Under the pieces are notes generated by a model. It was not told where the DNA came from, ran no database searches, and saw only the letters and a program-made list of their open reading frames with translations. This document shows positions 42,093 to 50,602 of a stretch of DNA of 64,000 nucleotides, piece after piece. Each line of letters begins with the position of its first letter. Within the stretch, counting starts at the first letter, position 1. This stretch comes from Thermoleophilaceae bacterium. GTDB taxonomy: Bacteria; Actinomycetota; Thermoleophilia; Solirubrobacterales; Thermoleophilaceae. Both the position numbers and the translations under genes were made by a program. The stretch is taken from assembly GCA_016929195.1 (NCBI GenBank), contig JAFGJG010000074.1, forward strand, positions 1 to 64,000, read 5' to 3'.

Positions 42093-43562
42093 TCAGCGGA
42101 CGCGCAGCGCGAACGCCCGCGGGGAGGCCTTGACGCCCGTGGCGCTCGTGGCCACGACCACGACGCGATACCGGCCGCGCTTCAGCCCACGGGCGCGGAT
42201 CCGGAGCGCCGGGCGCTTCCGCAGGCCGAGCTTCAGCGTGCGCACGCGCTTCCCGTGCCGCCTGCGCACCACCTTCACGATGATCCGCGAGCGCGCCGTC
42301 ACGTTCAGGCTCAGGCGCGCCGAGCGCGCACAGCCGCGGCGGCGGTGCTTGCAGATCACGCGCGGGCGCAGTCGCGCGGACCTGACGAGCCGTCGCTTGC
42401 CCGGGGAGGTGGGGCTGCCGCCGGGAGGGGCGCCACCCGGCCTGGGCGGGCCGGCTCCGAACTCGTGCGCGCCGGCGTCGGGCCGGCCGGTGCGGGCGAA
42501 CCCGTCGCGGTCCAGCGCCGGGTGGTCCGACGGGTCGGCCGCGTCGATGGCCGGCGAGCCGGGCGTGAGGCGGAAGTCGAGGCCGCCGATCCAGCCCAGC
42601 GCCGCCGGCAGCGCGGCGGTGGACGTCGCGCGCGCCACGGACCTGTCGGTGGCACCGCACTGCTTCCCGACGTTGCGGCTGTAGCGCATGCCCGACACGC
42701 ACTCCCAGCTGCCGAGGTTCCCGACCCAGCGCGAGCCGCCGGTGGCCGCGTGCTCGAGGTTCGCCGGGATCTCGAACGTGTTGTTGCGCACGACCCAGCC
42801 GTCGACCGTGCCGCCGCCGTTGGCGGTGTTCGCCACGTAGAGGCTGTAGTAGTGCCACGTGCCGTCGTCCTTGTAGGTGTGACCGAAGACGTTGTTCTCG
42901 AGCGTCACGCCCCCGTAGGCGGGCGGCAGCGGCGACCACCAGCTGCCGTAGGTGAAGAAGATGTCCATCGTCGCGCAGTTCTGGAACGTGCTCCGGCGGA
43001 CCGCCAGGCCGGGCACGCCGATTGCGTAGAGGCACTCGTTGTGCACGCTCGGGTCGGTCACGCGCACGTCGTGGAATACGACGTTGTCGAAGCTGAAGCC
43101 CGTGCCCGACACGAGCGCGCCCTTCTCGTCGGTGACGTTGCCGATGCGCCCGTTGCGGAAGCTCGAGTGGTCGCCGCTGTTGTGGAACGTGAGCGCCTTC
43201 GTGAAGGCGCCGTCGACCTCGAGGCCGTCGTAGACCACGTTGGAGGCCGCGCTGTCCAGCTGGCGAAGCTTCGCCCCGGGCACGCCGCGGAACGTCACGG
43301 GCTTCGTGCCCGCCGGGACGGTCTGAGAGGGATAGGCGCCCGCCGCCACGCGGACCACGTCGCCGGCGGCGCTCTGCCCGTACGCATAGGCCAGGCTGCG
43401 GCAGGGGGAGCTCAGGCAGCTGCCCGAGTCGTTGCCGGCCGGCGCGACCTGACGCGTGGCGGCGCCGGCCGCGGGGGAGGCGGCGAGGAGCCCGCACACT
43501 GATGCGAGCAGCGCGAGGCCGCGACGTCGAGCCGCCCGCGGCGGGGTGTCGAGAAAGAGCAC
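42093..43562 (-). CDS. Secreted right-handed beta-helix protein with basic C-terminal domain
   Basis: 489 residues from a GTG at 43560-43562, with AAGGAG nine bases upstream. The signal peptide (RRRGLALLASVCGLLAASPA, cleaved near AGA) is followed by a parallel beta-helix region (about residues 40-300) with repeated short strands such as NVVYDGLEVDGAFTKALTFHNSG and ASNVV/RNNTFE-type turns, as in pectate-lyase-like or carbohydrate-binding proteins. A Gly/Pro linker leads to a C-terminal domain very rich in Arg and Lys (RLVRSARLRPRVICKHRRRGC and RRRHGKRVRTLKLGLRK). Such a basic tail could bind an acidic glycan or wall. Catalytic residues are not evident. Confidence 0.82.
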   Translation of the reverse strand: MLFLDTPPRAARRRGLALLASVCGLLAASPAAGAATRQVAPAGNDSGSCLSSPCRSLAYAYGQSAAGDVVRVAAGAYPSQTVPAGTKPVTFRGVPGAKLRQLDSAASNVVYDGLEVDGAFTKALTFHNSGDHSSFRNGRIGNVTDEKGALVSGTGFSFDNVVFHDVRVTDPSVHNECLYAIGVPGLAVRRSTFQNCATMDIFFTYGSWWSPLPPAYGGVTLENNVFGHTYKDDGTWHYYSLYVANTANGGGTVDGWVVRNNTFEIPANLEHAATGGSRWVGNLGSWECVSGMRYSRNVGKQCGATDRSVARATSTAALPAALGWIGGLDFRLTPGSPAIDAADPSDHPALDRDGFARTGRPDAGAHEFGAGPPRPGGAPPGGSPTSPGKRRLVRSARLRPRVICKHRRRGCARSARLSLNVTARSRIIVKVVRRRHGKRVRTLKLGLRKRPALRIRARGLKRGRYRVVVVATSATGVKASPRAFALRVR

Positions 43563-43606
43563 GGCAGCTTGCTCCTTGCATTCACCGGTGCGGCACCGGC
43601 ACCGCG

Positions 43607-43628
43607 CGTGGATCGTCCCTGATCCACG
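43607..43628 (-). terminator. Hairpin between flippase and beta-helix genes
   Basis: CGTGGATC (43607-43614) and GATCCACG (43621-43628) are perfect 8-base arms with a 6-base loop, 30 bases after the flippase stop. It may end or attenuate transcription before the beta-helix gene; no T-run. Confidence 0.55.
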
Positions 43629-43658
43629 GCGATTCAGCCCGCGGAGGCTAGCGAACGC

Positions 43659-45167
43659 TCACTCGACCGCAAGTGCTGCAGGAGACGTTGCCGTCCGGGC
43701 GCGGCGACGGCCGAGCAGCGAGCGCGCCTCGCCCGCGAGCTCGGGGGCACGCCACCAGCACAGCGCGGCGTAGACGGGGACGGCCACGCCCACGCAGATC
43801 ACGAGGCGGAGCGCCTCGTGGACGCCCGCGTCGACGAGCGCCATCCGCACGCCGAGCGTGACGAGGCACATGCCGGCCGCGGCCTGGAAGACGCCCGAGA
43901 TCGCCCGGAGGAACACGAGTGGGGACACGCCCAGCGCGCGGGCGGCGAGCACCGTCTGCCACGGCTCGACCAACGTCGTCGAGATCGCGAACGCGACCGA
44001 GACGCCGACGATGCCCCAGTTGAGCCCGAGCGCGAAGGCCGCGAGGTGGCAGCCGACGATCAGCACCGTCACCCGGAAGATGGTGCGGGCCCGGTCACGG
44101 GCCATCAGGACATCGACGCTCAGGCTCTGGAGGGCCTGGACGATCCCGACCCAGGCGAGGATCTGGATGACCGGCACGGCCTTCTCCCACTGGCCGCCGA
44201 GGACGACGGGGACGAAGTCGGGCGCCACGACCGCGAGCACCGCCAGCGGCGCGATCGACACCGCCGCGAGGATGCGCACGACGCGTGCCCACGCCTGGGC
44301 GATGCGCGCGGGCTCGTCCTGGATGCGGCAGAACGCCGGCGACATCACGCGCTGGAGCGGGCCGCCGATCTTGCTGGCGGGCTGGAGGATCGTGTTGAAA
44401 GCGATCGCGTAGGCGCCGAGCGGCGCGGTTCCGAGGAAGCGCCCGATCAGGAAGCGGTCCCCGTTCGTCTGGAAGTAGTAGAGGAGCCGGTGGCCCAGCA
44501 TGTAGACGCTGAAGCCGCCGAGGTCGCGGAGGCTCGCGCCCGAGAACGCGAAGCGCGGCCTCCAGGGCGAGCGCACCCACACGAGCGCGGTCGTGACGAG
44601 CGCGGCGACCCCGTACTGGAGGATGATCGCCCAGGCGCCCGCTCCGTTGGCGGCGAGCACCACACCCGCCACCGCGCCGGCGATGGCGCCGAGCGTCGGG
44701 AGCATCTCCACGCGCCGGAAGTCCATGTCGCGGAGCATCAGCGACTGCTGTGGCGCCCCGAGCGCGTTGACCACGAAGCCGATGGAGAGCACCTGGAGGA
44801 GCGGCTTCGCGTCGGCGTCGCCGTAGAGGGACGCGAGCGGCCCCGCCAGCACGAAGCCCAGGACGGCGAAGAGGACGCCGCTGGCGAGCGTGGCCCAGAA
44901 TGCGGTGTCGCGGTCCACGGCGCTCAGCTCCTTGCGCTGGATCAGCGCGGCACCGAGCGCCAGGTCGGAGAAGACCAGGACGAGGCTCGCGAAGACGAGC
45001 GCGAGCGCCGCGAGGCCGTACTCCTCCGGCGTGAGCAGTCGCGCGATCGCGATGGCCGCGATCGCCCGCGTGATCTGCAGGCCGACCTGGGACCCGACCA
45101 CCCAGCCGAGCCCCCCGAGCACGCGCGCGCGGAGGTCCGGGACTCCCGGGCCGGAAGAAGAGGACAT
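43659..45167 (-). CDS. Wzx-type polysaccharide flippase (MOP superfamily)
   Basis: 502 residues. About 12-14 hydrophobic segments span the chain, in the arrangement of the Polysacc_synt/MOP exporters: VLGGLGWVVGSQVGLQITRAI near the start, YGLAALALVFASLVLVFSDLA, GAPQQSLMLRDMDFRRVEMLP and NGDRFLIGRFLGTAPLGAYA. Such proteins flip undecaprenyl-linked repeat units outward. The ATG at 45165-45167 is chosen over the GTG just before it, since TAACGT (minus strand, 45176-45181) ends 8 bases upstream. It heads a minus-strand group with the beta-helix protein and the 2-epimerase, and is divergent from the asparagine-synthase-like gene. Confidence 0.93.
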   Translation of the reverse strand: MSSSSGPGVPDLRARVLGGLGWVVGSQVGLQITRAIAAIAIARLLTPEEYGLAALALVFASLVLVFSDLALGAALIQRKELSAVDRDTAFWATLASGVLFAVLGFVLAGPLASLYGDADAKPLLQVLSIGFVVNALGAPQQSLMLRDMDFRRVEMLPTLGAIAGAVAGVVLAANGAGAWAIILQYGVAALVTTALVWVRSPWRPRFAFSGASLRDLGGFSVYMLGHRLLYYFQTNGDRFLIGRFLGTAPLGAYAIAFNTILQPASKIGGPLQRVMSPAFCRIQDEPARIAQAWARVVRILAAVSIAPLAVLAVVAPDFVPVVLGGQWEKAVPVIQILAWVGIVQALQSLSVDVLMARDRARTIFRVTVLIVGCHLAAFALGLNWGIVGVSVAFAISTTLVEPWQTVLAARALGVSPLVFLRAISGVFQAAAGMCLVTLGVRMALVDAGVHEALRLVICVGVAVPVYAALCWWRAPELAGEARSLLGRRRARTATSPAALAVE

Positions 45168-45253
45168 CACTGCGCACGTTAGGTCCGCGGCGGCCGGGCC
45201 ACCCTGGACGGTCGGTTAGGCTCGACGGGCTCGCAGCGGACTACGGTGGCTCC

Positions 45254-47146
45254 ATGTGCGGTATCGCGGGAGCGTTCCGGCTCGACGGCGCGAGCGCTCC
45301 GGCCCTGCCGGAGCACGTGCTGCGGGCGATGACCGACGTCATGGCCCACCGCGGGCCCGACGACGCCGGGCACGAGCACGGCGAGGGCTTCTCGCTCGGC
45401 GCGCGGCGCCTCTCGATCATCGACGTCGAGGGCGGCCACCAGCCCTTCGCTGACGAGCGCGGCCGGGTGTGGGCCGCCCAGAACGGCGAGATCTACAACC
45501 ACGACAAGCTGCGCCGCGAGTTGCGCGCTGGGGGTCACGTTCTGCGGAGCCGCTGCGACACGGAGGTGCTTCCACACCTCTACGAGGAGCACGGCGCGGC
45601 CATGGGCGAGCGCCTTCGCGGAATGTTCGCCGTAGCCGCCTGGGACCGGCAGGAGCGCCACGGCGTGCTGATCCGCGACCGGCTCGGCATCAAGCCGCTC
45701 TACTACGCGCTCGCCGGCGACCTCGTCGTCTTCGCGTCCGAGCTCAAGTGCCTGCTCGCCGGCGGACTCGTCGACGACCAGCTGGACCCCGAGGCGATCG
45801 CGGCCTACCTCACGCTCGGCTACGTGCCGGGCTCCATGACCCCGCTGCGCCAGGTGCGCAAGCTGGGGCCCGGGGAGCGCCTGGTCGTGGCGGACGGGCG
45901 CGCCACGGTCGACCGCTGGTGGAGCTACCCCGAGCCGGAGCCGGAGGAGCGACCCGCTGCCGAGTGGGCCGAGCTGCTGCTCGACAAGCTCGACGAGTCG
46001 GTGCGGCTGCGGCTGATGAGCGACGTGCCGCTCGGCGCGATGCTGAGCGGCGGGCTCGACTCGAGCCTGATCGTCGCACTCATGCGCCGCCACATGAGCG
46101 AGCCCGTGAAGACGTTCTCGGTCGGCTTCGCCGGCGAGGACTCCGAGCTCGGCGACGCCCGCCGCGTGGCCGACTGGAACGGCGCCGACCACACCGAGCT
46201 CGAGGTGACGCTCGACACCGGCGCGGAGGAGCTCCACGACCTCGTCTGGCATCTGGACGAGCCGCTCGCCGACCTCTCGGCGCTCGGCTTCCTGCCGCTC
46301 TGCAGGCTGGCGCGCGAGCAGGTCACCGTTGCGCTCTCCGGCCAGGGCGCCGACGAGCTGCTGGGCGGCTACCGCAAGCATCGCGTGGCATCGCTGGCGC
46401 AGGCGTGGGGGAGGGTCCCCGGGCCGCTCCGCGCACCGGCCGCCGCTGCGCTGCGCCACGGTCCCGGCCGCGCCGGGCGGCTCGTGGACGCGCTCCAGGC
46501 GCCCGACCCGGTGACCCGGCTGCTCGCCTCGAGCAGCCTCGTCCACGCCGACCTCCGCGGCGACCTGTTCTCGGGCGCGCTCGCGCATCACGCCGGGGCG
46601 GCAGAGGCCCAGCTGCGCGGCACGCTCAGCGGGGCCCCCGGCGCCGCCCCGCTCGAGGCCGCGCTCTACCTCGACGCCCGCCTGGGCCTGGTGGACGACA
46701 TGCTCACCTACTTCGACCGCGCCTCCATGGCCTGCTCGCTCGAGGTCCGGGTGCCCTTCCTCGACCACGAGCTCGTGGAGCTGTGCGCGCGGATCCCCGC
46801 CGCCCAGAAGGTGCGCCGGCTCCAGGGGAAGCACGTGCTGAGGCTCGCCGCCCGCGACCACGTGCCGTCCTTCGTTCTCGAGAAGCGCAAGCGCGGCTTC
46901 TTCAACGAGGCCGTGAGCTCGTGGGTCGGAGCCGGCGACGGGGCGCTGGTGGACGACCTGCTGCTCGCGCCGGGCGCCGCCTATGAGCGGGTCATCGACC
47001 GCGACGTGGTCGAGCGGGCCGTGTCCGAGTGGCGCGCGGGAAGCAGCCACTCCAACCTGCTCCTGGCGCTGATGATGCTCGAGGTATGGCTCGGCGACTA
47101 CCTGCCGCGCGCCCGCGCTGCCGGCAGCCTCCCGGTGGCCGCATGA
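45254..47146 (+). CDS. asnB: Asparagine synthase (glutamine-hydrolysing) family protein
   Basis: 630 residues. The N-terminal Ntn glutaminase domain starts with catalytic Cys2 (MCGIAGAF) and has HRGPDDAG, LSIIDVEGGHQPF and QNGEIYNH. The synthetase domain carries the ATP pyrophosphatase loop SGGLDSS (from residue 265), LSGQGADELLGGYRKH and YLDARLGLVDDMLTYFDRASM. Within glycan clusters such enzymes often amidate uronic acids rather than make asparagine, so the substrate is open. TACGGT at 45242-45247 ends 6 bases before the ATG. ATGA overlap with the following glycosyltransferase supports a glycan role. Confidence 0.93.
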   Translation: MCGIAGAFRLDGASAPALPEHVLRAMTDVMAHRGPDDAGHEHGEGFSLGARRLSIIDVEGGHQPFADERGRVWAAQNGEIYNHDKLRRELRAGGHVLRSRCDTEVLPHLYEEHGAAMGERLRGMFAVAAWDRQERHGVLIRDRLGIKPLYYALAGDLVVFASELKCLLAGGLVDDQLDPEAIAAYLTLGYVPGSMTPLRQVRKLGPGERLVVADGRATVDRWWSYPEPEPEERPAAEWAELLLDKLDESVRLRLMSDVPLGAMLSGGLDSSLIVALMRRHMSEPVKTFSVGFAGEDSELGDARRVADWNGADHTELEVTLDTGAEELHDLVWHLDEPLADLSALGFLPLCRLAREQVTVALSGQGADELLGGYRKHRVASLAQAWGRVPGPLRAPAAAALRHGPGRAGRLVDALQAPDPVTRLLASSSLVHADLRGDLFSGALAHHAGAAEAQLRGTLSGAPGAAPLEAALYLDARLGLVDDMLTYFDRASMACSLEVRVPFLDHELVELCARIPAAQKVRRLQGKHVLRLAARDHVPSFVLEKRKRGFFNEAVSSWVGAGDGALVDDLLLAPGAAYERVIDRDVVERAVSEWRAGSSHSNLLLALMMLEVWLGDYLPRARAAGSLPVAA

Positions 47147-48018
47147 GCGGGCTCAGCTATTCGGTGGTGACGCCCGCCCGCAACGAGGAGCGGAACCTCC
47201 AGCGACTGGGGCGCGCCCTCGCGGTGCAGACGCAGCGCCCGGCGGAGTGGGTGGTCGTGGAGGACGGGTCCACCGACGCCACCCCGCGCGTGTTGGCCGA
47301 CCTCGCGGCGCGGTACTGGTGGGTCCAGCCGCTGGAGCGGACCGGCGGTAACGGGCTGCTCGCCGCCGGCCGCCGCGACGCGCGCGACCTGATCGGCTTC
47401 CGGGCGGGCATCGAGAGGCTGTCCATGCCCGTGGACGTCGTCATCAAGATCGACGCCGACATCGACTTCGACTCCGACTTCTGCGAGCGCCTCGTCGCCG
47501 AGTTCGCCGCCGACGAGACGCTCGGGATCGCCAGTGGCACGTGCTACGAGCGCGAGCGCGGCGAGTGGGTCCGCCGCACGAAGATGGACACCACGGTGTG
47601 GGGCGCCACGCGCGCGTACCGCGGCGACTGCATCCCGGACCTGATGGAGCTCGAGCCCTGCATGGGCTGGGACGGGCTGGACGAGATCCGGGTGCAGCTC
47701 CGGGGACTCCGCACCCGGACGCTCGTCGACCTTCCGTTCCGCCACCACCGCCCCGAGGGCGGCCGCGAGCTCACGTCGCTCCACCACGGCGAGGCGCTGG
47801 GCCGGGCCTCCTGGTACATGGGCTATCGCCCGTCATACCTGATGATGCGCGCCCTCTACCGGCTGCCCCGGGAGCCGGCCGCGGTCGGGATGCTCTGGGG
47901 CTACGCCGCCGCCGCGGCCACCCGTGCGCCGCGCTGTCCCGACGATCGGGTCATCCGCGCGCTGCGCGAGCGCCAGCGCCTCGGGGTCGCGCTCCGGCGC
48001 GGGGCCCCGGCGTCCTAG
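47143..48018 (+). CDS. Family 2 glycosyltransferase
   Basis: 291 residues; ATGA overlap with the asparagine-synthase-like gene. GT-A features: YSVVTPARNEERNLQRL, VVVEDGSTDATPRVLADLA, DVVIKIDADIDFDSDF with the metal-binding DAD, and WDGLDEIRVQLRGLRTRTL at the acceptor side. The C-terminal part lacks a clear membrane helix. The overlap indicates co-translation with the amidotransferase, so both may act on one glycan precursor. Its stop shares the CTAG at 48015-48018 with the converging glycosyltransferase gene. Confidence 0.9.
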   Translation: MSGLSYSVVTPARNEERNLQRLGRALAVQTQRPAEWVVVEDGSTDATPRVLADLAARYWWVQPLERTGGNGLLAAGRRDARDLIGFRAGIERLSMPVDVVIKIDADIDFDSDFCERLVAEFAADETLGIASGTCYERERGEWVRRTKMDTTVWGATRAYRGDCIPDLMELEPCMGWDGLDEIRVQLRGLRTRTLVDLPFRHHRPEGGRELTSLHHGEALGRASWYMGYRPSYLMMRALYRLPREPAAVGMLWGYAAAAATRAPRCPDDRVIRALRERQRLGVALRRGAPAS

Positions 48019-48881
48019 CCCGAGCGCGCCCGGCGGCGCTCCGCCGTGGTGCCCGAGCGCGAGAAGTCGTACACGTAGTACGAGACCGTCTGCGTGAGCT
48101 CCACCAGGTGCGAGAGCTTGCGCCGCGGCGGCTCGTCTAGCCCGAGGATCGACCCCGAGTCGCGGTACAGGAGCCCCGCCGCCTCGCGGAGCGTGCGGCG
48201 CCGCGTCCGCGACTCGCCGCCTGAGATGCGGTTCACGTCGATCAGCCGCTGCGCCTGTGCGCGCGGGCTCTCGAGGTGCGAGTGGTGGACTGCCGCCGCG
48301 GGCTCGTAGACGATCGAGTGGCCGGCGGCGACCACGCCCCGCGCCCAGTCGAGGTCCTCGGCGGCGGGGAGCGTGAAGGGGCGGTCACGCCAGACGCTCC
48401 GGCGGATGCAGGACGCGGCGTTGCTGAACAGCGGCTGCTCGCCGCCGCCCGGTGCGAAGACCCGCCGCTCCCCGCCGAACTGGCGGGTGAGGCGGAGCAC
48501 CTCCCGCCAGGGCGCGTCACCCCAGGGCAGCTGGCGGGCGCTCACGCCCGCCACCTGAGGGTCTGCGAAGGGGGCAGCCATCCGCTCGACCCAGCGCAGG
48601 TCGGCCGGGACGGCGTGGGCTGACAGGATCAGCACGAGATCGCCGGCCACCCGCTCGATGCCCGCGTTGAGCGAGCTGGAATAGTCGAACTCGCCGGGGG
48701 CGAGCTCGAAGACCCTGGCGCCGTGGGAGCGGGCGATCGCGATGGTCGCGTCCTGCGAGCCGCTGTCCACCACGAGGACGTCGAGGTCGAGCGAGGTGTG
48801 CTGGCGGCTCAGCGTCTCGAGACAGGTCCCGATCAGCCGCTCCTCGTCAAGGGTGCGTATGACGACCCCGATCGCGGGCAT
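48015..48881 (-). CDS. Family 2 glycosyltransferase
   Basis: 288 residues from an ATG at 48879-48881; TAGGGT (minus strand, 48889-48894) ends 7 bases before it. A GTG 9 bases further upstream lies inside that hexamer and is unlikely. IGVVIRTLDEERLIGTCLETL, VLVVDSGSQDAT, DLVLILSAHAVPADLRWVERM and the late AAEDLDWARGVVAAGHSIVYEP follow the rhamnosyltransferase-like branch of GT2. The C-terminal YYVYDFSRSGTTAERRR is cytoplasmic. It is divergent from the next glycosyltransferase across a 22-base near-palindrome. Confidence 0.9.
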   Translation of the reverse strand: MPAIGVVIRTLDEERLIGTCLETLSRQHTSLDLDVLVVDSGSQDATIAIARSHGARVFELAPGEFDYSSSLNAGIERVAGDLVLILSAHAVPADLRWVERMAAPFADPQVAGVSARQLPWGDAPWREVLRLTRQFGGERRVFAPGGGEQPLFSNAASCIRRSVWRDRPFTLPAAEDLDWARGVVAAGHSIVYEPAAAVHHSHLESPRAQAQRLIDVNRISGGESRTRRRTLREAAGLLYRDSGSILGLDEPPRRKLSHLVELTQTVSYYVYDFSRSGTTAERRRARSG

Positions 48882-48913
48882 CCGACTCACCCTACGCCCG
48901 CCCCGGAGCGCGA

Positions 48914-48935
48914 GGACTATACGGCCGCATAGTCC
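48914..48935. promoter_or_regulatory. 22-base near-palindrome between two divergent glycosyltransferase promoters
   Basis: GGACTAT (48914-48920) and ATAGTCC (48929-48935) flank A-CGGCCG-C; only one base pair breaks the symmetry. It is 19 bases from each of the two -10 hexamers (48889-48894 on minus, 48955-48960 on plus), so its arms overlap both -35 positions. Candidate operator or shared promoter element. Confidence 0.6.
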
Positions 48936-48967
48936 CGCCGCGCGGCCCGCGGCCTAGGTTGGGCTTG

Positions 48968-49774
48968 GTGCGCCCTCCGATCACAGCCGAAGACGGCGTC
49001 GCGGTCGTCGTGCTGACGCACAACAGGGCCGATCTGCTCAAGCAGTGCGTGGAGAACGTGCTGCTGCGCACGTCGGATGCGACTCGCGAGATCGTCATCT
49101 GGGACAACGGCTCGACGGACGACACGCAGGCCTACCTCGCGACCGTCACGGACCCGCGCATCCGCGTCATCCGCAGCGAGGCGAACGTGGGCCACAACGG
49201 GTACGCACGCGCCTTCCGAGAGACCACCTCGGCGTACATGGTGGAGCTGGACGACGACGTGGTGAGCGCGCCGCCGCATTGGGACCGGATGCTCCTCGAC
49301 GCGTTCAAGCGGCTTCCCGAGGTCGGCTTCCTCGCGGCGGACATCGAGGACGACCCGCACGACGAGGCCTCGCACTGGCGCCACCACATCCGCGCGCACG
49401 AGTACTCGCCGCTGGTGCACAACGGCATCAACCTCCTCGTCGGGCCGACCGGCGGCGGCTGTGCGATGACCTCGCGCGAGGCCAACGAGCGGGCCGGCGG
49501 CTTCGTCGAGCGCGACGACGAGGTCTTCTGGCTCGAGGACGGCGTCTACATCGAGGCCCTTCAGAAGGCCGGCTACGGCGCGGCGGTGCTGGCCGACCTG
49601 GTGGTCCACCACACCGGTGGCGCCCACTACACGACCTCCTCGAAGGAGAAGGAGGAGTTCTGGCGCCGCTACTGGGCCCGCAAGGCGCGTCGCGAGGCCG
49701 TCAAGAAGGTCCTCGTCCGGGTCCCGTTCGTCCGCAGCCTGAACGCACGCTTCGGCTGGTTCGTCGCCCCCTGA
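48968..49774 (+). CDS. Family 2 glycosyltransferase
   Basis: 268 residues from a GTG at 48968; TAGGTT at 48955-48960 ends 7 bases upstream, and a TTG at 48959 lies inside it. VAVVVLTHNRADLLKQCVENVL, IVIWDNGSTDDTQAYL, RSEANVGHNGYARAF and MVELDDDVVSAPPHWDRML (DDD metal motif) are typical GT2 parts; FWLEDGVYIEALQKAGYGA is the acceptor-side motif. The C-terminal 45 residues are Lys/Arg/Glu-rich (SSKEKEEFWRRYWARKARREAVKK). The stop overlaps the start of the methyltransferase by one base (TGATG). Confidence 0.9.
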   Translation: MRPPITAEDGVAVVVLTHNRADLLKQCVENVLLRTSDATREIVIWDNGSTDDTQAYLATVTDPRIRVIRSEANVGHNGYARAFRETTSAYMVELDDDVVSAPPHWDRMLLDAFKRLPEVGFLAADIEDDPHDEASHWRHHIRAHEYSPLVHNGINLLVGPTGGGCAMTSREANERAGGFVERDDEVFWLEDGVYIEALQKAGYGAAVLADLVVHHTGGAHYTTSSKEKEEFWRRYWARKARREAVKKVLVRVPFVRSLNARFGWFVAP

Positions 49775-50532
49775 TGCTGCGCTGGGCAGCGATGCATTCC
49801 GCTCCGGCGGCGGGGCCGGTCGCGCGCGCCTGGCTGTTCCTGCTGCTGCTCGCGCTGCCGCTGAAGCGGCGCCTGGCGCCCGGCCTCCCGCTCCCGGCCC
49901 GGCTCCGGCTCGGCGACCGGGCGCGGCGGTTCTGGTTCAAGGACGTCAGCGAGCTGTTCGCGATCGAGGACATCTTCGGCTCGGGGGAGTACGCGGCGGT
50001 CGCGGGCGCCAGCCCGAGCGTGATCGTGGACCTCGGTGCCAACGCCGGCCAGGCGGCGCTGTGGTTCCGCACCCGCTTCCCCAAGGCGCGGATCGTCAGC
50101 GTCGAGCCGGACCCGCGGACCTTCGCGACGCTCAGGCGGAACCTGCGCGGCGACCCGCGCACGGAGCTGCTCAACGCCGCGGTGACCGCGGCCGACGGGC
50201 CGGTCTCGCTTCAGCGCGAGCGCGGGTCGAGCTGGGGCACGCGGGTGGGCGCGGGCGAAGGCCCGCGCGTGGCCGGGCTGTCGCTCGAGACGATCCTCGC
50301 GCGCGCCGGGATCGATCACGTCGACCTGCTCAAGGTCGACATCGAGGGCCACGAGCACGAGGCGCTCTCGCGGAGCCCCGCGCTCGCGCGGACCGCCCTG
50401 GTGGTGGGGGAGCTGCACCCGGAGCTCCTGTCCGTGCCCGCCGGCGAGGCGGTCGAGGACATGCGCCGCTGCGGCGCCTTTTCGCGCGGCGAGCTGAACG
50501 GGCACATCTTCGTGCTCGCCCGAGAGACCTGA
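49774..50532 (+). CDS. FkbM family methyltransferase
   Basis: 252 residues. The SAM-binding motif is VIVDLGANAGQAALWF followed by IVSVEPDPRTFATLRRNL; the FkbM hallmark LLKVDIEGHEHEAL is intact. An N-terminal hydrophobic stretch (ARAWLFLLLLALPL) may attach it to the membrane. FkbM enzymes O-methylate sugars or polyketides; next to glycosyltransferases a sugar hydroxyl is the likely target. An ATG at 49792 is an alternative start. Translationally coupled to the upstream glycosyltransferase. Confidence 0.92.
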   Translation: MLRWAAMHSAPAAGPVARAWLFLLLLALPLKRRLAPGLPLPARLRLGDRARRFWFKDVSELFAIEDIFGSGEYAAVAGASPSVIVDLGANAGQAALWFRTRFPKARIVSVEPDPRTFATLRRNLRGDPRTELLNAAVTAADGPVSLQRERGSSWGTRVGAGEGPRVAGLSLETILARAGIDHVDLLKVDIEGHEHEALSRSPALARTALVVGELHPELLSVPAGEAVEDMRRCGAFSRGELNGHIFVLARET

Positions 50533-50602
50533 ACGTTGGGATAGGCAGGGTCAGGCAGGTGGGGTAGGGACCGGCCGCTCCCGCCCGCCTACGCTCCGAG
50601 GA

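Noticed and set aside
48888-48890. GTG as start of the minus-strand glycosyltransferase
   Set aside because: It falls inside the TAGGGT hexamer at 48889-48894; the ATG at 48879-48881 has the usual 7-base spacing.
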